Assembly (NCBI RefSeq): GCF_014651955.1
Contig: NZ_BMXW01000001.1
Coordinates: 81,956 to 145,955, forward strand
Source: Shewanella fodinae
Lineage (GTDB): Bacteria; Pseudomonadota; Gammaproteobacteria; Enterobacterales; Shewanellaceae
Length of the DNA: 64,000 nucleotides
Reading direction: 5' to 3'
A program made the position numbers and the translations under genes. Each line of letters starts with the position of its first letter. Within the stretch, counting starts at the first letter, position 1. Shown piece after piece: positions 45,159 to 53,472 of this stretch. A model generated the notes under the pieces. That model was not told the DNA's origin and ran no database searches. It saw only the letters and a list, made by a program, of their open reading frames with translations.

Positions 45159-45180
45159 AAAAAACCCGCCTAAGCGGGTT
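45159..45180 (-). terminator. terminator-like hairpin between head morphogenesis and scaffold genes
   Basis: Minus strand AACCCGC, TTAG loop, GCGGGTT and T-run. Confidence 0.8.
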
Positions 45181-45192
45181 ATGTGATTGGTG

Positions 45193-46380
45193 CTATTCAC
45201 CAAATATCTGCCGGAACGTATCAGCGTCCCGCATGCGTAATTCATCAATCGTGTATTGTCGCCCGCTCTGCGGGTCCACAAAACGATCCAGCGTGTACTT
45301 GCCTTCGGTGTAGAGCTTGTAACGGGTATTTCCTAACCACTCGCGCTGAAAGTCTGTGCCTTGACCTGAAAACCATTTGCTGTAGGTGGTAGATCCAGGC
45401 ACTTGCCCTACTTCCAAACCAGCTTTTTCACGCTGATTCTTTGTCATATCGCCAATGCTGCGGAACTTGCTCACACCATCGCGTCCTTTGACCTTTAGCG
45501 CGGTTACAAACGGTCGATTTCCTTCAATTTCACCATCGTATGACGGTATTTGCTTTGTGCGGCAATGCGGGTGATAAGGTGGCTCAGGATGCGGCTGATT
45601 TGCATCATGTAGGCTACCATCAATGCTTGCGCAGTATTTCGATGTGCGGCCATCGAGCGTAGCTACATCAATAACGTAGGGCGCTCCCAGCATCTGATAG
45701 ATATTACTGTACGCTTGGCTACTCAGATGTTCACGCGCAGTACGTACCAGCATTTCAGCGCTGTTACGCGCCTGCTGAGTGATGCCATCTTGAAAGTTTA
45801 ATGCGCTGGTACCGCGCACTTGCTTCACAATGTCAGAGGTTGTCAGGCCAGATGAAACGCCAATTCTGACGGTAGAAAGCAACAATGCGCGTTGGTCAGT
45901 TGTGTAATCGGCTAGCAACTCATTCATCAGCTTTCCGCCATAAGGCTTACCGCCACTAAACGGCTTACTGATAGCTAACTGGTAAAAATCAGTATCAGGA
46001 ACTTCTGGCGCATCTTCGAACACAGCGCTGATAACACTAGCCATATAACTGGCTTCATAAGCAGCATAGCTTGACGCTGTGGCCGTCCATGCGTCATTAA
46101 GCGCATTGCCTGCACCGCTGGCGTAACCGTCGATAATGTCGCGCAGCTCTCGCAATCTAGCAGTTGTGAAGTTGCCAGAAAGAAATCTGCTTTTCTCAAA
46201 GTCGGTGAGTTCATCGAGAATAGCTAACAGCTCTTTTGCGGTTGAGTTACCAACTTTTTGCAGTGACTTATTAATGTCATTCACAACGGCGCTTGCGGCT
46301 CGATGCTGATAATGGCTGTGGATATCAAGCGCGGCGATTATCGCAAGCTCAACAGCCTGCAATTCTTGTTCTGTAGCCAT
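45193..46380 (-). CDS. phage head morphogenesis protein (SPP1 gp7-like)
   Basis: 395 residues. The conserved core lies at about residues 205-280: RNSAEMLVRTAREHLSSQA, then DGRTSKYCASIDG and HPHCRT. That is the minor-head domain found in SPP1 gp7 and Mu F. Its start overlaps the portal stop by one base (TAATG). It is thought to enter the head with the portal. Confidence 0.85.
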   Translation of the reverse strand: MATEQELQAVELAIIAALDIHSHYQHRAASAVVNDINKSLQKVGNSTAKELLAILDELTDFEKSRFLSGNFTTARLRELRDIIDGYASGAGNALNDAWTATASSYAAYEASYMASVISAVFEDAPEVPDTDFYQLAISKPFSGGKPYGGKLMNELLADYTTDQRALLLSTVRIGVSSGLTTSDIVKQVRGTSALNFQDGITQQARNSAEMLVRTAREHLSSQAYSNIYQMLGAPYVIDVATLDGRTSKYCASIDGSLHDANQPHPEPPYHPHCRTKQIPSYDGEIEGNRPFVTALKVKGRDGVSKFRSIGDMTKNQREKAGLEVGQVPGSTTYSKWFSGQGTDFQREWLGNTRYKLYTEGKYTLDRFVDPQSGRQYTIDELRMRDADTFRQIFGE

Positions 46381-47915
46381 TAAACACCACTATAATCAGT
46401 TGGGTTTTGCACCTTAGCTGATTCAGACGTCCAATCGCCATCAGGCACTTGGCCTTTGACGATGTAGCCCCACAGCGATTCAGGACTGATAGCGCCAGCG
46501 GTCTTGGCTGTGATTAGCGCAGACAGCACTTGCGGATCTAAACGTGAGCGCTGTTCATTAATGCGCTTAACTTCATCTCCCCACTTGATCGAGTCAGAAA
46601 GTACGCCGCGGCGCTGTACTTCTTCGAAAAGTGTTTCAACACTGATTTGTCCATTGTCGGCCATGCCTCTCAGCACGGGCAGTGTGACCTCTGGTGCATA
46701 GTCAATGTCGTAGTTACCATCGATAGTGACATGCCCACCTTCTGTCTGCCCCGTCCACTCGGCGAAGAACTGCAGCATCATCGAAACCGCATCAGCAAAG
46801 TTATTGCCCATCGTTTCGAGCGGGCTAGTTTTTTCGTTGGCCTCTTCGTTTGCCTGCGCTGCGGTCTTAACTGCATTGCTTTCGCGATACAGCAAACGCG
46901 CCCCAGCCATACGCATTTCATCAATCAGGTCTTGTAAGTCTTGACGCCCTGCTTCAATGCTCTTACCGGTGTGTTCAACGAACTTTAAATCAGCGCCATC
47001 GCCATTAATGCGAACCGCTGAAGATGAACCAACTGTCATTTCCCATGGGACGAGTTGACCTGTCGCTGGGTTTACTGTATCTCCAGCATTTACTGCCGCC
47101 AGAATTGGTACCCTGGCTACGTGAAGAATGTTGCGCTGGTCGCTTTGGCTCTGCCAGTGAGTTACGTTTAGATGCGCAAGTTCCATCAATGGAGGAACAG
47201 CACCCATGCCGCCGAAGCGCTCACCTGAATAGAACTGAACCAACGGGATGTGGTTCATGGAAAATGTGCCTTCTCCATGTAACGTCCAACTGCCGCCTTC
47301 ATCCTTACGGAACGTGCGCCACTTGCCAATCTCAAGCACTCTGATTTGATCAACAACAGCTGTTCCAAACTCACCATCATCTGTTTCAATTTTTTCTTTG
47401 AATCGGAACTGAGTTAATACTCCATTAGTGAAGCGCCAGCCGAGAATGTTATCCGGGTGAATACCAACTGCATACGGACGCACACCAGCCTGTTTTTCTT
47501 CTGCCTGAGTTGTAATGCCTTCTGTTGGAGGGAAGTCCACCAGTACATGCCGCAATCCAAAAGCCAGTCCTAGCTTAAACCATTCATTGCAGAAAACCGC
47601 CAGGTTGTTGCCTTGTTGGTCGATGTTGTCACACATCAAAGCAATGTTAGCTGGCACATCGTCACCGAGCGCAATGCCATTAGAGAAAACGCGCCCGGTC
47701 ATGTTCTTAACGGTTTCAGCGAAGGCTGGGAATAACGTTGAGCGACACAAACGGTCTTTGTATGCTTCATCCTCTTCTTTCGGCCACTTCGGCAGATATT
47801 TAACGCCAGCATCACGCATAGCACGGGTGCCTCCCAGCAATGCGCGAACAATCTGCCAGTCGCGATCCATTTTATTAACCGTTTCAATGGCGGTATCTGG
47901 TGATTCTATGCTCAT
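46380..47915 (-). CDS. portal protein (DUF4055 type)
   Basis: 511 residues. Features include MTGRVFSNGI, the block FGLRHVLVDFPP, HPDNILGWRF, MELAHLNVTHWQSQSDQRN and a C-terminal LPVLRGMADNGQISVETLFEE. These fit the DUF4055 portals of lambdoid siphoviruses. It overlaps both neighbours by one base. It forms the dodecameric DNA gate at one vertex. Confidence 0.9.
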   Translation of the reverse strand: MSIESPDTAIETVNKMDRDWQIVRALLGGTRAMRDAGVKYLPKWPKEEDEAYKDRLCRSTLFPAFAETVKNMTGRVFSNGIALGDDVPANIALMCDNIDQQGNNLAVFCNEWFKLGLAFGLRHVLVDFPPTEGITTQAEEKQAGVRPYAVGIHPDNILGWRFTNGVLTQFRFKEKIETDDGEFGTAVVDQIRVLEIGKWRTFRKDEGGSWTLHGEGTFSMNHIPLVQFYSGERFGGMGAVPPLMELAHLNVTHWQSQSDQRNILHVARVPILAAVNAGDTVNPATGQLVPWEMTVGSSSAVRINGDGADLKFVEHTGKSIEAGRQDLQDLIDEMRMAGARLLYRESNAVKTAAQANEEANEKTSPLETMGNNFADAVSMMLQFFAEWTGQTEGGHVTIDGNYDIDYAPEVTLPVLRGMADNGQISVETLFEEVQRRGVLSDSIKWGDEVKRINEQRSRLDPQVLSALITAKTAGAISPESLWGYIVKGQVPDGDWTSESAKVQNPTDYSGV

Positions 47916-49213
47916 TACATCCTCAGTGCGGTTTGTGATGTTGTCGGCCTGATGATTGGGTAGCGCTTAGCGATAAAGTAACCAACCGCATCATTTGGAT
48001 GGTCAAGACCGCCTTTCTTATCTGGAGCACCGCTTTCGTCGTATGGCTGTTGCTCAAGGCATTCTGTAAGCGTTGGGCAATTGTCGGTATTAACCAACCA
48101 CCTACGTTCTAAATTGCTGTTGAGGATCATGCCATTCACGGCATTAACACGGTCTTTCACTGCCGGATTAACACCATCTACCACGATACTGAATCCAGCC
48201 TGTTGCAGAATGCTTAAGTCAGAAACGCTAGCACCTTTAGTGCTGGTGTTCTGTCCGCTTGCATCTGGATAAACAACTATTTGATGGCCTTTATCTTTAA
48301 ACTCTTCTTTGATGCGCTTGGCCATTTCAGGCGTATCTCGAACTTTCGTTAACTCGGCCAGCGTGAACGGACGCCCATCTCGAATAACGCTTATTTCAGC
48401 GGTCATATTCAACACGTTAAAATCCATGCCTATATGAAGCACTTCATTCTGTTTGATAGTCTCGTTAGTGTGATTTAGCGATCGGCTGAACTCAGGGTAT
48501 ACAGACCCGCTCACCAAGTTAGTGAACAAGCCTTTCAGATAGGCTTTAATCAGTTGAGGCGGATAAGACGCCATCAACGAATCAATATAGTCATCTGGTA
48601 AATTGGCTTCGTTGTCATACGTGCTTGCATGAATAAGGCCATATAGTTTTGCTAAATCTGGCTTGTCGCGTAGCTGCTTAACAAACTGCTGATAAACGAA
48701 CTTAAACCCTTCAGGGGTTGTCGTTACATCAATACCGTTCTTGAGCCCATCAACCTTGTAACGCATACGGGCGATAATCTTTCGCCACGCCATTTCGGCT
48801 TTATGCGCGGCCATAACATCGAGTTCGTCAACTAACGCCTGCCCTATCTTGAAACCAACAATTGAGGCTGGCTTTTCCATCGAACGGCAAATAATCGTGT
48901 TGCGGTACTTGCGTCCGCTGTAAAGGTGAACCTCTTTGTTACCCTCATTAATTTTTGTATTCAGCCCCCAGTCGAAAGCCGCTTCCTCGACTGTGGGATA
49001 AAAAATATCGCGGATCTGTGGGTATGTCGGCGCAAAATATCCAGCGTTAACACCAGGCCACTCCCAAGAGTGTTTGAATAACGATCCGCATCCAACCCAA
49101 GTTTTTCCGCTGCCGAATCCAGCGACGAAAGCTCTGAACTTGTGCGGCAACGCTAGGAATTGTGCTTGCGGCATATTAAGACTTGGATTAATCGTCGTCA
49201 CGGATCCGCGCAT
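47915..49213 (-). CDS. terminase large subunit
   Basis: 432 residues. The ATPase Walker A is AFVAGFGSGKTW (residues 28-39) and an acidic Walker B-like stretch reads ALVDELDVM. The nuclease half has GMDFNVLNMTAE and YPDASGQNTSTKG, with the Asp residues expected for a DNA-packaging nuclease. The start at 49213 overlaps the small-subunit gene by 26 bases; an in-frame ATG at 49174 is the alternative. Confidence 0.93.
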   Translation of the reverse strand: MRGSVTTINPSLNMPQAQFLALPHKFRAFVAGFGSGKTWVGCGSLFKHSWEWPGVNAGYFAPTYPQIRDIFYPTVEEAAFDWGLNTKINEGNKEVHLYSGRKYRNTIICRSMEKPASIVGFKIGQALVDELDVMAAHKAEMAWRKIIARMRYKVDGLKNGIDVTTTPEGFKFVYQQFVKQLRDKPDLAKLYGLIHASTYDNEANLPDDYIDSLMASYPPQLIKAYLKGLFTNLVSGSVYPEFSRSLNHTNETIKQNEVLHIGMDFNVLNMTAEISVIRDGRPFTLAELTKVRDTPEMAKRIKEEFKDKGHQIVVYPDASGQNTSTKGASVSDLSILQQAGFSIVVDGVNPAVKDRVNAVNGMILNSNLERRWLVNTDNCPTLTECLEQQPYDESGAPDKKGGLDHPNDAVGYFIAKRYPIIRPTTSQTALRM

Positions 49214-49646
49214 CCTTAACGCTGATTTCTACTTTCACGGGCTTTGGCAGCGACTCTTCTTCGTCATCTACCACCTTACGCCTGTAAGCATCACCAACTT
49301 CCTTCGCAGCCTGCTCCAAGAATGCGGCCGTCATTTTGTAGTTCTTGCGGCCCTCTGTGTCAGCCGCCATTCTGTCAAGAACGCGCAGCCGATATGCTTT
49401 GTTGGCAATGGCAATATCGGTGATATCGTCGTTGAAGCGCTTGCGGGTCGCGTAGAACAAGTCGCACAGCCGCTTAGATAGGTTTTTACCCATCTTTTTA
49501 GTGGGATCGTACTGCTCTACATGCTGACGTATCATGTCGAGTCCAAACTCTTCCTTGACCTTTCTGGCAACGATAGCGGGGGTGTCATAACATGCCACGC
49601 ACTGGACGATGAACACTTTAACTTCTGCCGGTAGCGCTCTTTTCAT
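49188..49646 (-). CDS. terminase small subunit-like protein (DUF2280)
   Basis: 152 residues. It starts KRALPAEVKVFIVQCVACYDTP, a helix-turn-helix (VARKVKEEFGLDMIRQHVEQYDP), then FNDDITDIAIANKAYRLRVLD with a coiled coil behind it. DUF2280 proteins lie directly before terminase large subunits in many phages and are taken to bind the packaging site. Confidence 0.85.
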   Translation of the reverse strand: MKRALPAEVKVFIVQCVACYDTPAIVARKVKEEFGLDMIRQHVEQYDPTKKMGKNLSKRLCDLFYATRKRFNDDITDIAIANKAYRLRVLDRMAADTEGRKNYKMTAAFLEQAAKEVGDAYRRKVVDDEEESLPKPVKVEISVKDARIRDDD

Positions 49647-49659
49647 CGTCCTGCCTTTC

Positions 49660-50277
49660 CTACGCTACAGCGCGGATGCAGGTTCCACACGCTCGCGCGA
49701 TATTTGATTTAGCCACTGTCGGCTGCTTATTTGCAGCTGCGACCATTTCTGCAACGCCTGCGCTGGCACCATAGCGGCGCACAATGTCGGTAAATTCCTC
49801 AACATCGTGTCCGCGCATCGTCAGCACTGGCATGCCTTCATCATTGAATTTCGGCTCACCATCGATATCAACGGCCTGAGCGATGTGATACAGCTCATGT
49901 TCAACCAACGCGCAAAAGTCAGTATCTGAGCACTCGGCGCTGTAATCTGCTGCTACAGTGATTAAGAATTTCGGAACGCGACCAAACCATTCGCGATATT
50001 GCTGTTCGAGTCTTACCTTATGCCATCCGCCGGCGCGTAGCATCACCTGTTCGCATTGACCTAAAACTACACGACCTTTCTTTTCAAACGCCGTTGACGC
50101 CCACATGAACTCGATATCAGAATCAATAAGGTGTGCATGCTGTGGATTGTGCAGCTCGCCAGTTTCGGCGAGGAATGTTTCGTGGGCCCACGCCTTAAGC
50201 TCTGGTGCTGGCGCAACAACAGGGAATAGAATGGCCTCGGCATCCAACAGTGATTGTGGTGGCGTTGGTCGATTCAT
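49660..50277 (-). CDS. putative phage metallopeptidase
   Basis: 205 residues. VEHELYHIAQA is the HExxH zinc site at about residues 125-129, with a further His and Asp in MRGHDVEEFTD as a likely third ligand. Proteins of this phage family occur near terminase genes; the substrate is unknown. It starts at ATG 50277, 13 bases before the terminase small subunit. Confidence 0.75.
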   Translation of the reverse strand: MNRPTPPQSLLDAEAILFPVVAPAPELKAWAHETFLAETGELHNPQHAHLIDSDIEFMWASTAFEKKGRVVLGQCEQVMLRAGGWHKVRLEQQYREWFGRVPKFLITVAADYSAECSDTDFCALVEHELYHIAQAVDIDGEPKFNDEGMPVLTMRGHDVEEFTDIVRRYGASAGVAEMVAAANKQPTVAKSNIARACGTCIRAVA

Positions 50278-50303
50278 CTGATTACCTGCTGATAAAAATT
50301 GGT

Positions 50304-50346
50304 GCCGGGTGCATCCAGCAGCGGCGCTTCACAGCGCGGCCCCGGC
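50304..50346 (-). terminator. strong hairpin between holin and metallopeptidase genes
   Basis: GCCGGG / CCCGGC closes a stem with an inner GCGGCGC-type pairing and a six-base loop. Five T follow about 7 bases after it on the minus strand, so it may slow or end late transcripts. Its GC-rich form also fits an RNA-processing site. Confidence 0.4.
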
Positions 50347-50348
50347 GG

Positions 50349-50600
50349 TTAACTTCCAGTGTTTAGCTGCTTCATCCGCGCAGCATGAAACTCCTGATCC
50401 ATCCGTAGCCGCTCTTTGTCCAACTTGATCGCAGTAAGCCAGCGGCGGAACTGAACAACTCCGAGAATCAGCGTAACAGCGATGCCGATTAGCACCGCTA
50501 CATTATTTACTGATAACCAACCGCCGATTGCTGTTGATAGCGATGCCACATACGTCCAAAAAGGCGTTGATTTATCCATAATTCTCTCGACTATTCTCAT
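50349..50600 (-). CDS. holin (HP1-like, two possible starts)
   Basis: 83 residues from ATG 50600 (GGAGG 8 bases upstream) or 76 from the ATG at 50579. The single clear hydrophobic segment is VNNVAVLIGIAVTLILGVV (about residues 31-49), after a weaker one (WTYVASLSTAIGGWL). A basic, helical tail follows (RRWLTAIKLDKERLRM). Size and context (after lysozyme and spanins) fit HP1-type holins. The extra N-terminal residues MRIVERI carry Arg, Glu, Arg. Confidence 0.78.
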   Translation of the reverse strand: MRIVERIMDKSTPFWTYVASLSTAIGGWLSVNNVAVLIGIAVTLILGVVQFRRWLTAIKLDKERLRMDQEFHAARMKQLNTGS

Positions 50601-50628
50601 AGTTGCGGCCTCCGGTGGTGGCCAGTGT

Positions 50629-50955
50629 TCAATGTTGCTTTAACTCAGCTTTCTTTCCCGACTGCCACTGCTCTAATGCATGCCAGCCCAGATTACATCT
50701 GCCAAGATCCGCATACAGATTCGATATCAGCGACAGCATTGCTGGGTTTGAAAGACAGCGGCCTGAGCTTTGCTGTAGGCACTGGATTACTTGCGGATCC
50801 AGAATGGTTACGTGGCACCGCGTTATCAATGCTTCCGGCGTCAGTACGTAAACAATCTGCGGTGTCGGGATGTTGCGCACAATTGGCGGCGTTGACGAGC
50901 AGCCGCACAGCATCATCAGGCACGTAATCAGCGGCCCAGCTTTTAGTGTGATCAT
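50629..50955 (-). CDS. outer-membrane spanin lipoprotein (Rz1-like)
   Basis: 108 residues from ATG 50955, read in a different frame inside and beyond the Rz gene. The signal peptide ends with the lipobox LCGC (Cys19), followed by SSTPP. Mature Rz1 is proline-containing near the N-terminus. It ends 64 bases after Rz. With Rz it would span the periplasm and fuse the membranes in the last lysis step. Confidence 0.75.
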   Translation of the reverse strand: MITLKAGPLITCLMMLCGCSSTPPIVRNIPTPQIVYVLTPEALITRCHVTILDPQVIQCLQQSSGRCLSNPAMLSLISNLYADLGRCNLGWHALEQWQSGKKAELKQH

Positions 50956-51283
50956 CGTTTGAATCCCGCAATAGTTTGTCGATGCGCTGCTGCAACTGCG
51001 TGTTTGCTGCGGTGAGCTGTGATTTCGACTGTTCGTTATTTTTGATGGCTGCGGCCAGCGCGTCACGCTCGGCGATAGCGTCCTGAGTTTCAGTCACTGC
51101 GGCTTTAAGCTCAGCAGACAGCTTGTTGGAGTCGTCCTGTAAAACCTGTTTTGCAGCGTTAGCGTTAGTCAATGCTGTGGTAGTGGTTGACAGGTCAGCT
51201 TTGACCATCAGGAACATTCCAAGCATTACAAGCAGCGCAATACCTAGCAGCGCCGTGGCCTTCCCTTTTAAAAATTCAATCAT
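50693..51283 (-). CDS. inner-membrane spanin (Rz-like)
   Basis: 196 residues from ATG 51283 (AGGAGA, 6-base spacing). One transmembrane segment at about residues 9-28 (ALLGIALLVMLGMFLMV), then a coiled-coil body (AKQVLQDDSNKLSAELKAAV, NNEQSKSQLTAANTQLQQ). The last 60 residues lie in the overlap with Rz1. Its start overlaps the lysozyme stop by 8 bases. Confidence 0.8.
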   Translation of the reverse strand: MIEFLKGKATALLGIALLVMLGMFLMVKADLSTTTTALTNANAAKQVLQDDSNKLSAELKAAVTETQDAIAERDALAAAIKNNEQSKSQLTAANTQLQQRIDKLLRDSNDDHTKSWAADYVPDDAVRLLVNAANCAQHPDTADCLRTDAGSIDNAVPRNHSGSASNPVPTAKLRPLSFKPSNAVADIESVCGSWQM

Positions 51284-51797
51284 CGGTTTTCTCCTGTGCA
51301 TCAAGGCACGTTTTGTGGCGTTTCAAGTTGCGGGTATAAACGCCATAACAGCGCTTGTTACCAGGTGTTGAGCAGTCATATCCTGCGACAGTCTGATACT
51401 GCGGCAGCAGCAGCGCATCACATGCGATAGCGTGATTACCGTTTATCAAACTGAATCGCATAGGTGAGTCAAGCCACCTGCCAATGCCGTACTGGTACAC
51501 CCAGTCGATGTAGTTGTCGTATTCTGCCTGTGTCATTTCGACACCGGGAAGCGAGTCGCGGAAGCGCTGTTCGTCTTTTGAGATATGGGACTGCGCGGTT
51601 TGCAATGCCTGAACCGGGGTCAGTTTGTCCCCGGCTTTAACCGGCGTTCCGTCGATGTGATACGTTGAGCCAAACCCGGCCGTTGGCCTGTCGCCCTGAA
51701 CTGGGGGACTAGCAACATCAATCCAACCCTCAGAAACAACCAGTGCGATGAACCCTGCAGCTGACAGACTGATTCCGCCGATTGCTAGTCTGCGCAT
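51276..51797 (-). CDS. SAR endolysin / lysozyme (GH24-like)
   Basis: 173 residues. Residues 3-21 form a weakly hydrophobic N-terminal helix rich in Gly, Ala and Ser (LAIGGISLSAAGFIALVV), a signal-arrest-release type anchor, followed at once by the catalytic Glu23 (SEGW) and DRPTAGFGST at about 36-45. The E..D..T spacing of T4 lysozyme is not exact, but the PTAGFG block fits the GH24 group. First gene after the tandem terminators, so its expression depends on antitermination. Confidence 0.85.
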   Translation of the reverse strand: MRRLAIGGISLSAAGFIALVVSEGWIDVASPPVQGDRPTAGFGSTYHIDGTPVKAGDKLTPVQALQTAQSHISKDEQRFRDSLPGVEMTQAEYDNYIDWVYQYGIGRWLDSPMRFSLINGNHAIACDALLLPQYQTVAGYDCSTPGNKRCYGVYTRNLKRHKTCLDAQEKTDD

Positions 51798-51816
51798 TTG
51801 CTATCCCCTGAAACGG

Positions 51817-51875
51817 AAAAGCCCCAGCGAGTGCTGAGGCCTGAAAACGAAAAAACCGCTCAATTAAGGCGGTTT
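51817..51875 (-). terminator. tandem terminators ahead of the lysis genes (tR'-like)
   Basis: Minus strand AAACCGC / GCGGTTT with a six-T tail (51850-51875), and 10 bases later GCCTCAGC / GCTGGGGC with TTTT (51817-51840). They separate the late promoter at 51911-51939 from the lysozyme gene, like lambda tR'. Confidence 0.85.
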
Positions 51876-51910
51876 ATATGTATTTGGTGGTACTTTCCCA
51901 CCCTAGAAAT

Positions 51911-51939
51911 ATTCAATCACTGTAGAGGTTTTGTGTCAA
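51911..51939 (-). promoter_or_regulatory. late promoter (pR'-like)
   Basis: Minus strand TTGACA at 51934-51939, 17 bases, TTGAAT at 51911-51916. It lies 211 bases after the Q-like gene, and the transcript meets the tandem terminators about 30 bases after its start. This is the lambda pR'/tR' arrangement. No gene is seen between 51940 and 52149. Confidence 0.75.
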
Positions 51940-52149
51940 CAACTGATTTTAATAAGTCAATGGCAGTCTAGCCGTCTGTTATGTGATGGGCATCAAATTA
52001 AATTTGATATTCAAAGTAAATCAACATGGCGCAACACAAGAAAGCCAAGTACACACATTCAACTTGGTGAAACCATATGCCTAGAGCTGAGAAAACGCCT
52101 ACATTTACCGTTAGTCCTATTCTGATAATGGTTTTTATGTACTGCTGCA

Positions 52150-52725
52150 TTATGCTACCTCACGCCATAGTCGCATCAACCGTTTGCACTCGCGTTCTGC
52201 TTCTCCTGACTCCTGCCATAGCTGGTTAACGCAGTCCATGTACTGGTCATAGTACATCTGAGTGAATACATCCTCTGTGACTTCACGCTTGAGTAATACA
52301 GATATCGTCTGAGCAAGCTCAAGTGACGTTTTCAGTATGTGACCTACTCCATAGCACCGCTTACACAACACTTGCTTTGCCGAGCCATTCCAGTTGCTGA
52401 TGTTGTACCCGCGGCCTTTGCACTTCTGACAGATGCGAGTACCGCAAACTTCATCAACGGCCATTCGTGCTAGCGCTTTGGCTTCCTGCGTTTCTACATC
52501 ATCTTGAAGCAGAGCAGAGGTCAACGTTTCTCTCAGAGTGAAAGCGGCCGGTTCGATTCCACCAATCCTTGCCTCTAGCACCTTTATCCCAACTGGAAAC
52601 TTACCCTGGGCCTGAGCGATAAGGTTTAGCGCATCATCCTTGGTAAACACACCGCGACCGCTGATAACTTGCAACGGCATTCCGCGCGGAGCTGTTAGCA
52701 AAAACAAGTTGGCTATAGAAATCAT
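52150..52725 (-). CDS. late antiterminator Q-like zinc-finger protein
   Basis: 191 residues from ATG 52725 (GGGGG upstream). Residues about 96-132 hold CQKCKGRGY....CKRCYGVG, a DnaJ-type CxxCxGxG pair, set in the middle of a helical protein with AKALARMAVDEVCGT in front and MRLWREVA at the end. Q-type antiterminators of several lambdoid phages have this kind of central zinc motif. The position right before a promoter/terminator/lysis block supports the name. Confidence 0.75.
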   Translation of the reverse strand: MISIANLFLLTAPRGMPLQVISGRGVFTKDDALNLIAQAQGKFPVGIKVLEARIGGIEPAAFTLRETLTSALLQDDVETQEAKALARMAVDEVCGTRICQKCKGRGYNISNWNGSAKQVLCKRCYGVGHILKTSLELAQTISVLLKREVTEDVFTQMYYDQYMDCVNQLWQESGEAERECKRLMRLWREVA

Positions 52726-52740
52726 CGTTACCCCCAAGAG

Positions 52741-53433
52741 TTAAAACTCACGCTCTTTTTCCATACGTCTGAGGCATTGCTCAACGCTTTCTTTTGGCAG
52801 CATGTCATAGTTACAACCTATACAGCCACCTTTCCATGTTCCTGTTTTCTCTCCGACCTCTCCGTCAAACTCAACACTGAGTTGTGTGCATGTCATTTTT
52901 ATAAAAGGTAGCCACTTTCTATGCCATTGGCGCTTTTCGATGAAGCACGTGGCTTTTCTATTTTGAATATCACCAGAATTGAGCTGATATGTGTAATCAA
53001 ACTCTTGGCGATCTATATTTTCATTATCCAAAGAGCCGCTACCGTCCTCCCATTTCCCATCTTTATTTAGAACTTTATAAAACTCAAACACGTAACTCAC
53101 AAATGGTGCATCCCAAGATTTATAAATCCAATTCCATCTCCATATAATGCTATTTTCAAAAACGTAAAATCCGTAAGTTGGACATTCGCAAGATAGTTCT
53201 CTTTTCGTTTTTAATGGCAAAACTATGTGAACCACGCCCCATATAAAACAGAAGCTAAACGAGTATCTTGGATCGAAATATCCACCTTGATTGACTCTTA
53301 ACTCCAATCCAAAACGCGGAGCAAAATAGCCCCACTTAAAATCTATAGAGTCACTATTAATGCGCCACATAGTTGTTACCTTAGCCAATATCCGCTGCCA
53401 CCAGTTAAACTCGTGTTTGTATGTTTCTTTCAT
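52741..53433 (-). CDS. uncharacterised phage protein
   Basis: 230 residues, rich in Trp and Phe (FNWWQRI, SIIWRWNWIYKSWD) and AT-rich against its neighbours. It has several Cys near the end (CTQLS, CIGCNYD). I do not recognise the family, and no membrane segment is clear-cut, though residues about 55-75 are hydrophobic. It lies between SSB and Q, a slot with variable accessory genes. Confidence 0.6.
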   Translation of the reverse strand: MKETYKHEFNWWQRILAKVTTMWRINSDSIDFKWGYFAPRFGLELRVNQGGYFDPRYSFSFCFIWGVVHIVLPLKTKRELSCECPTYGFYVFENSIIWRWNWIYKSWDAPFVSYVFEFYKVLNKDGKWEDGSGSLDNENIDRQEFDYTYQLNSGDIQNRKATCFIEKRQWHRKWLPFIKMTCTQLSVEFDGEVGEKTGTWKGGCIGCNYDMLPKESVEQCLRRMEKEREF

Positions 53434-53472
53434 GGCTTACTCCATTAGCAAAAAAAGTAAAATTGGTGTATT

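Noticed and set aside
51931..52125. 64-codon plus-strand ORF between Q and the late promoter
   Set aside because: Overlaps the late promoter on the opposite strand, has no ribosome site and no protein-like features.
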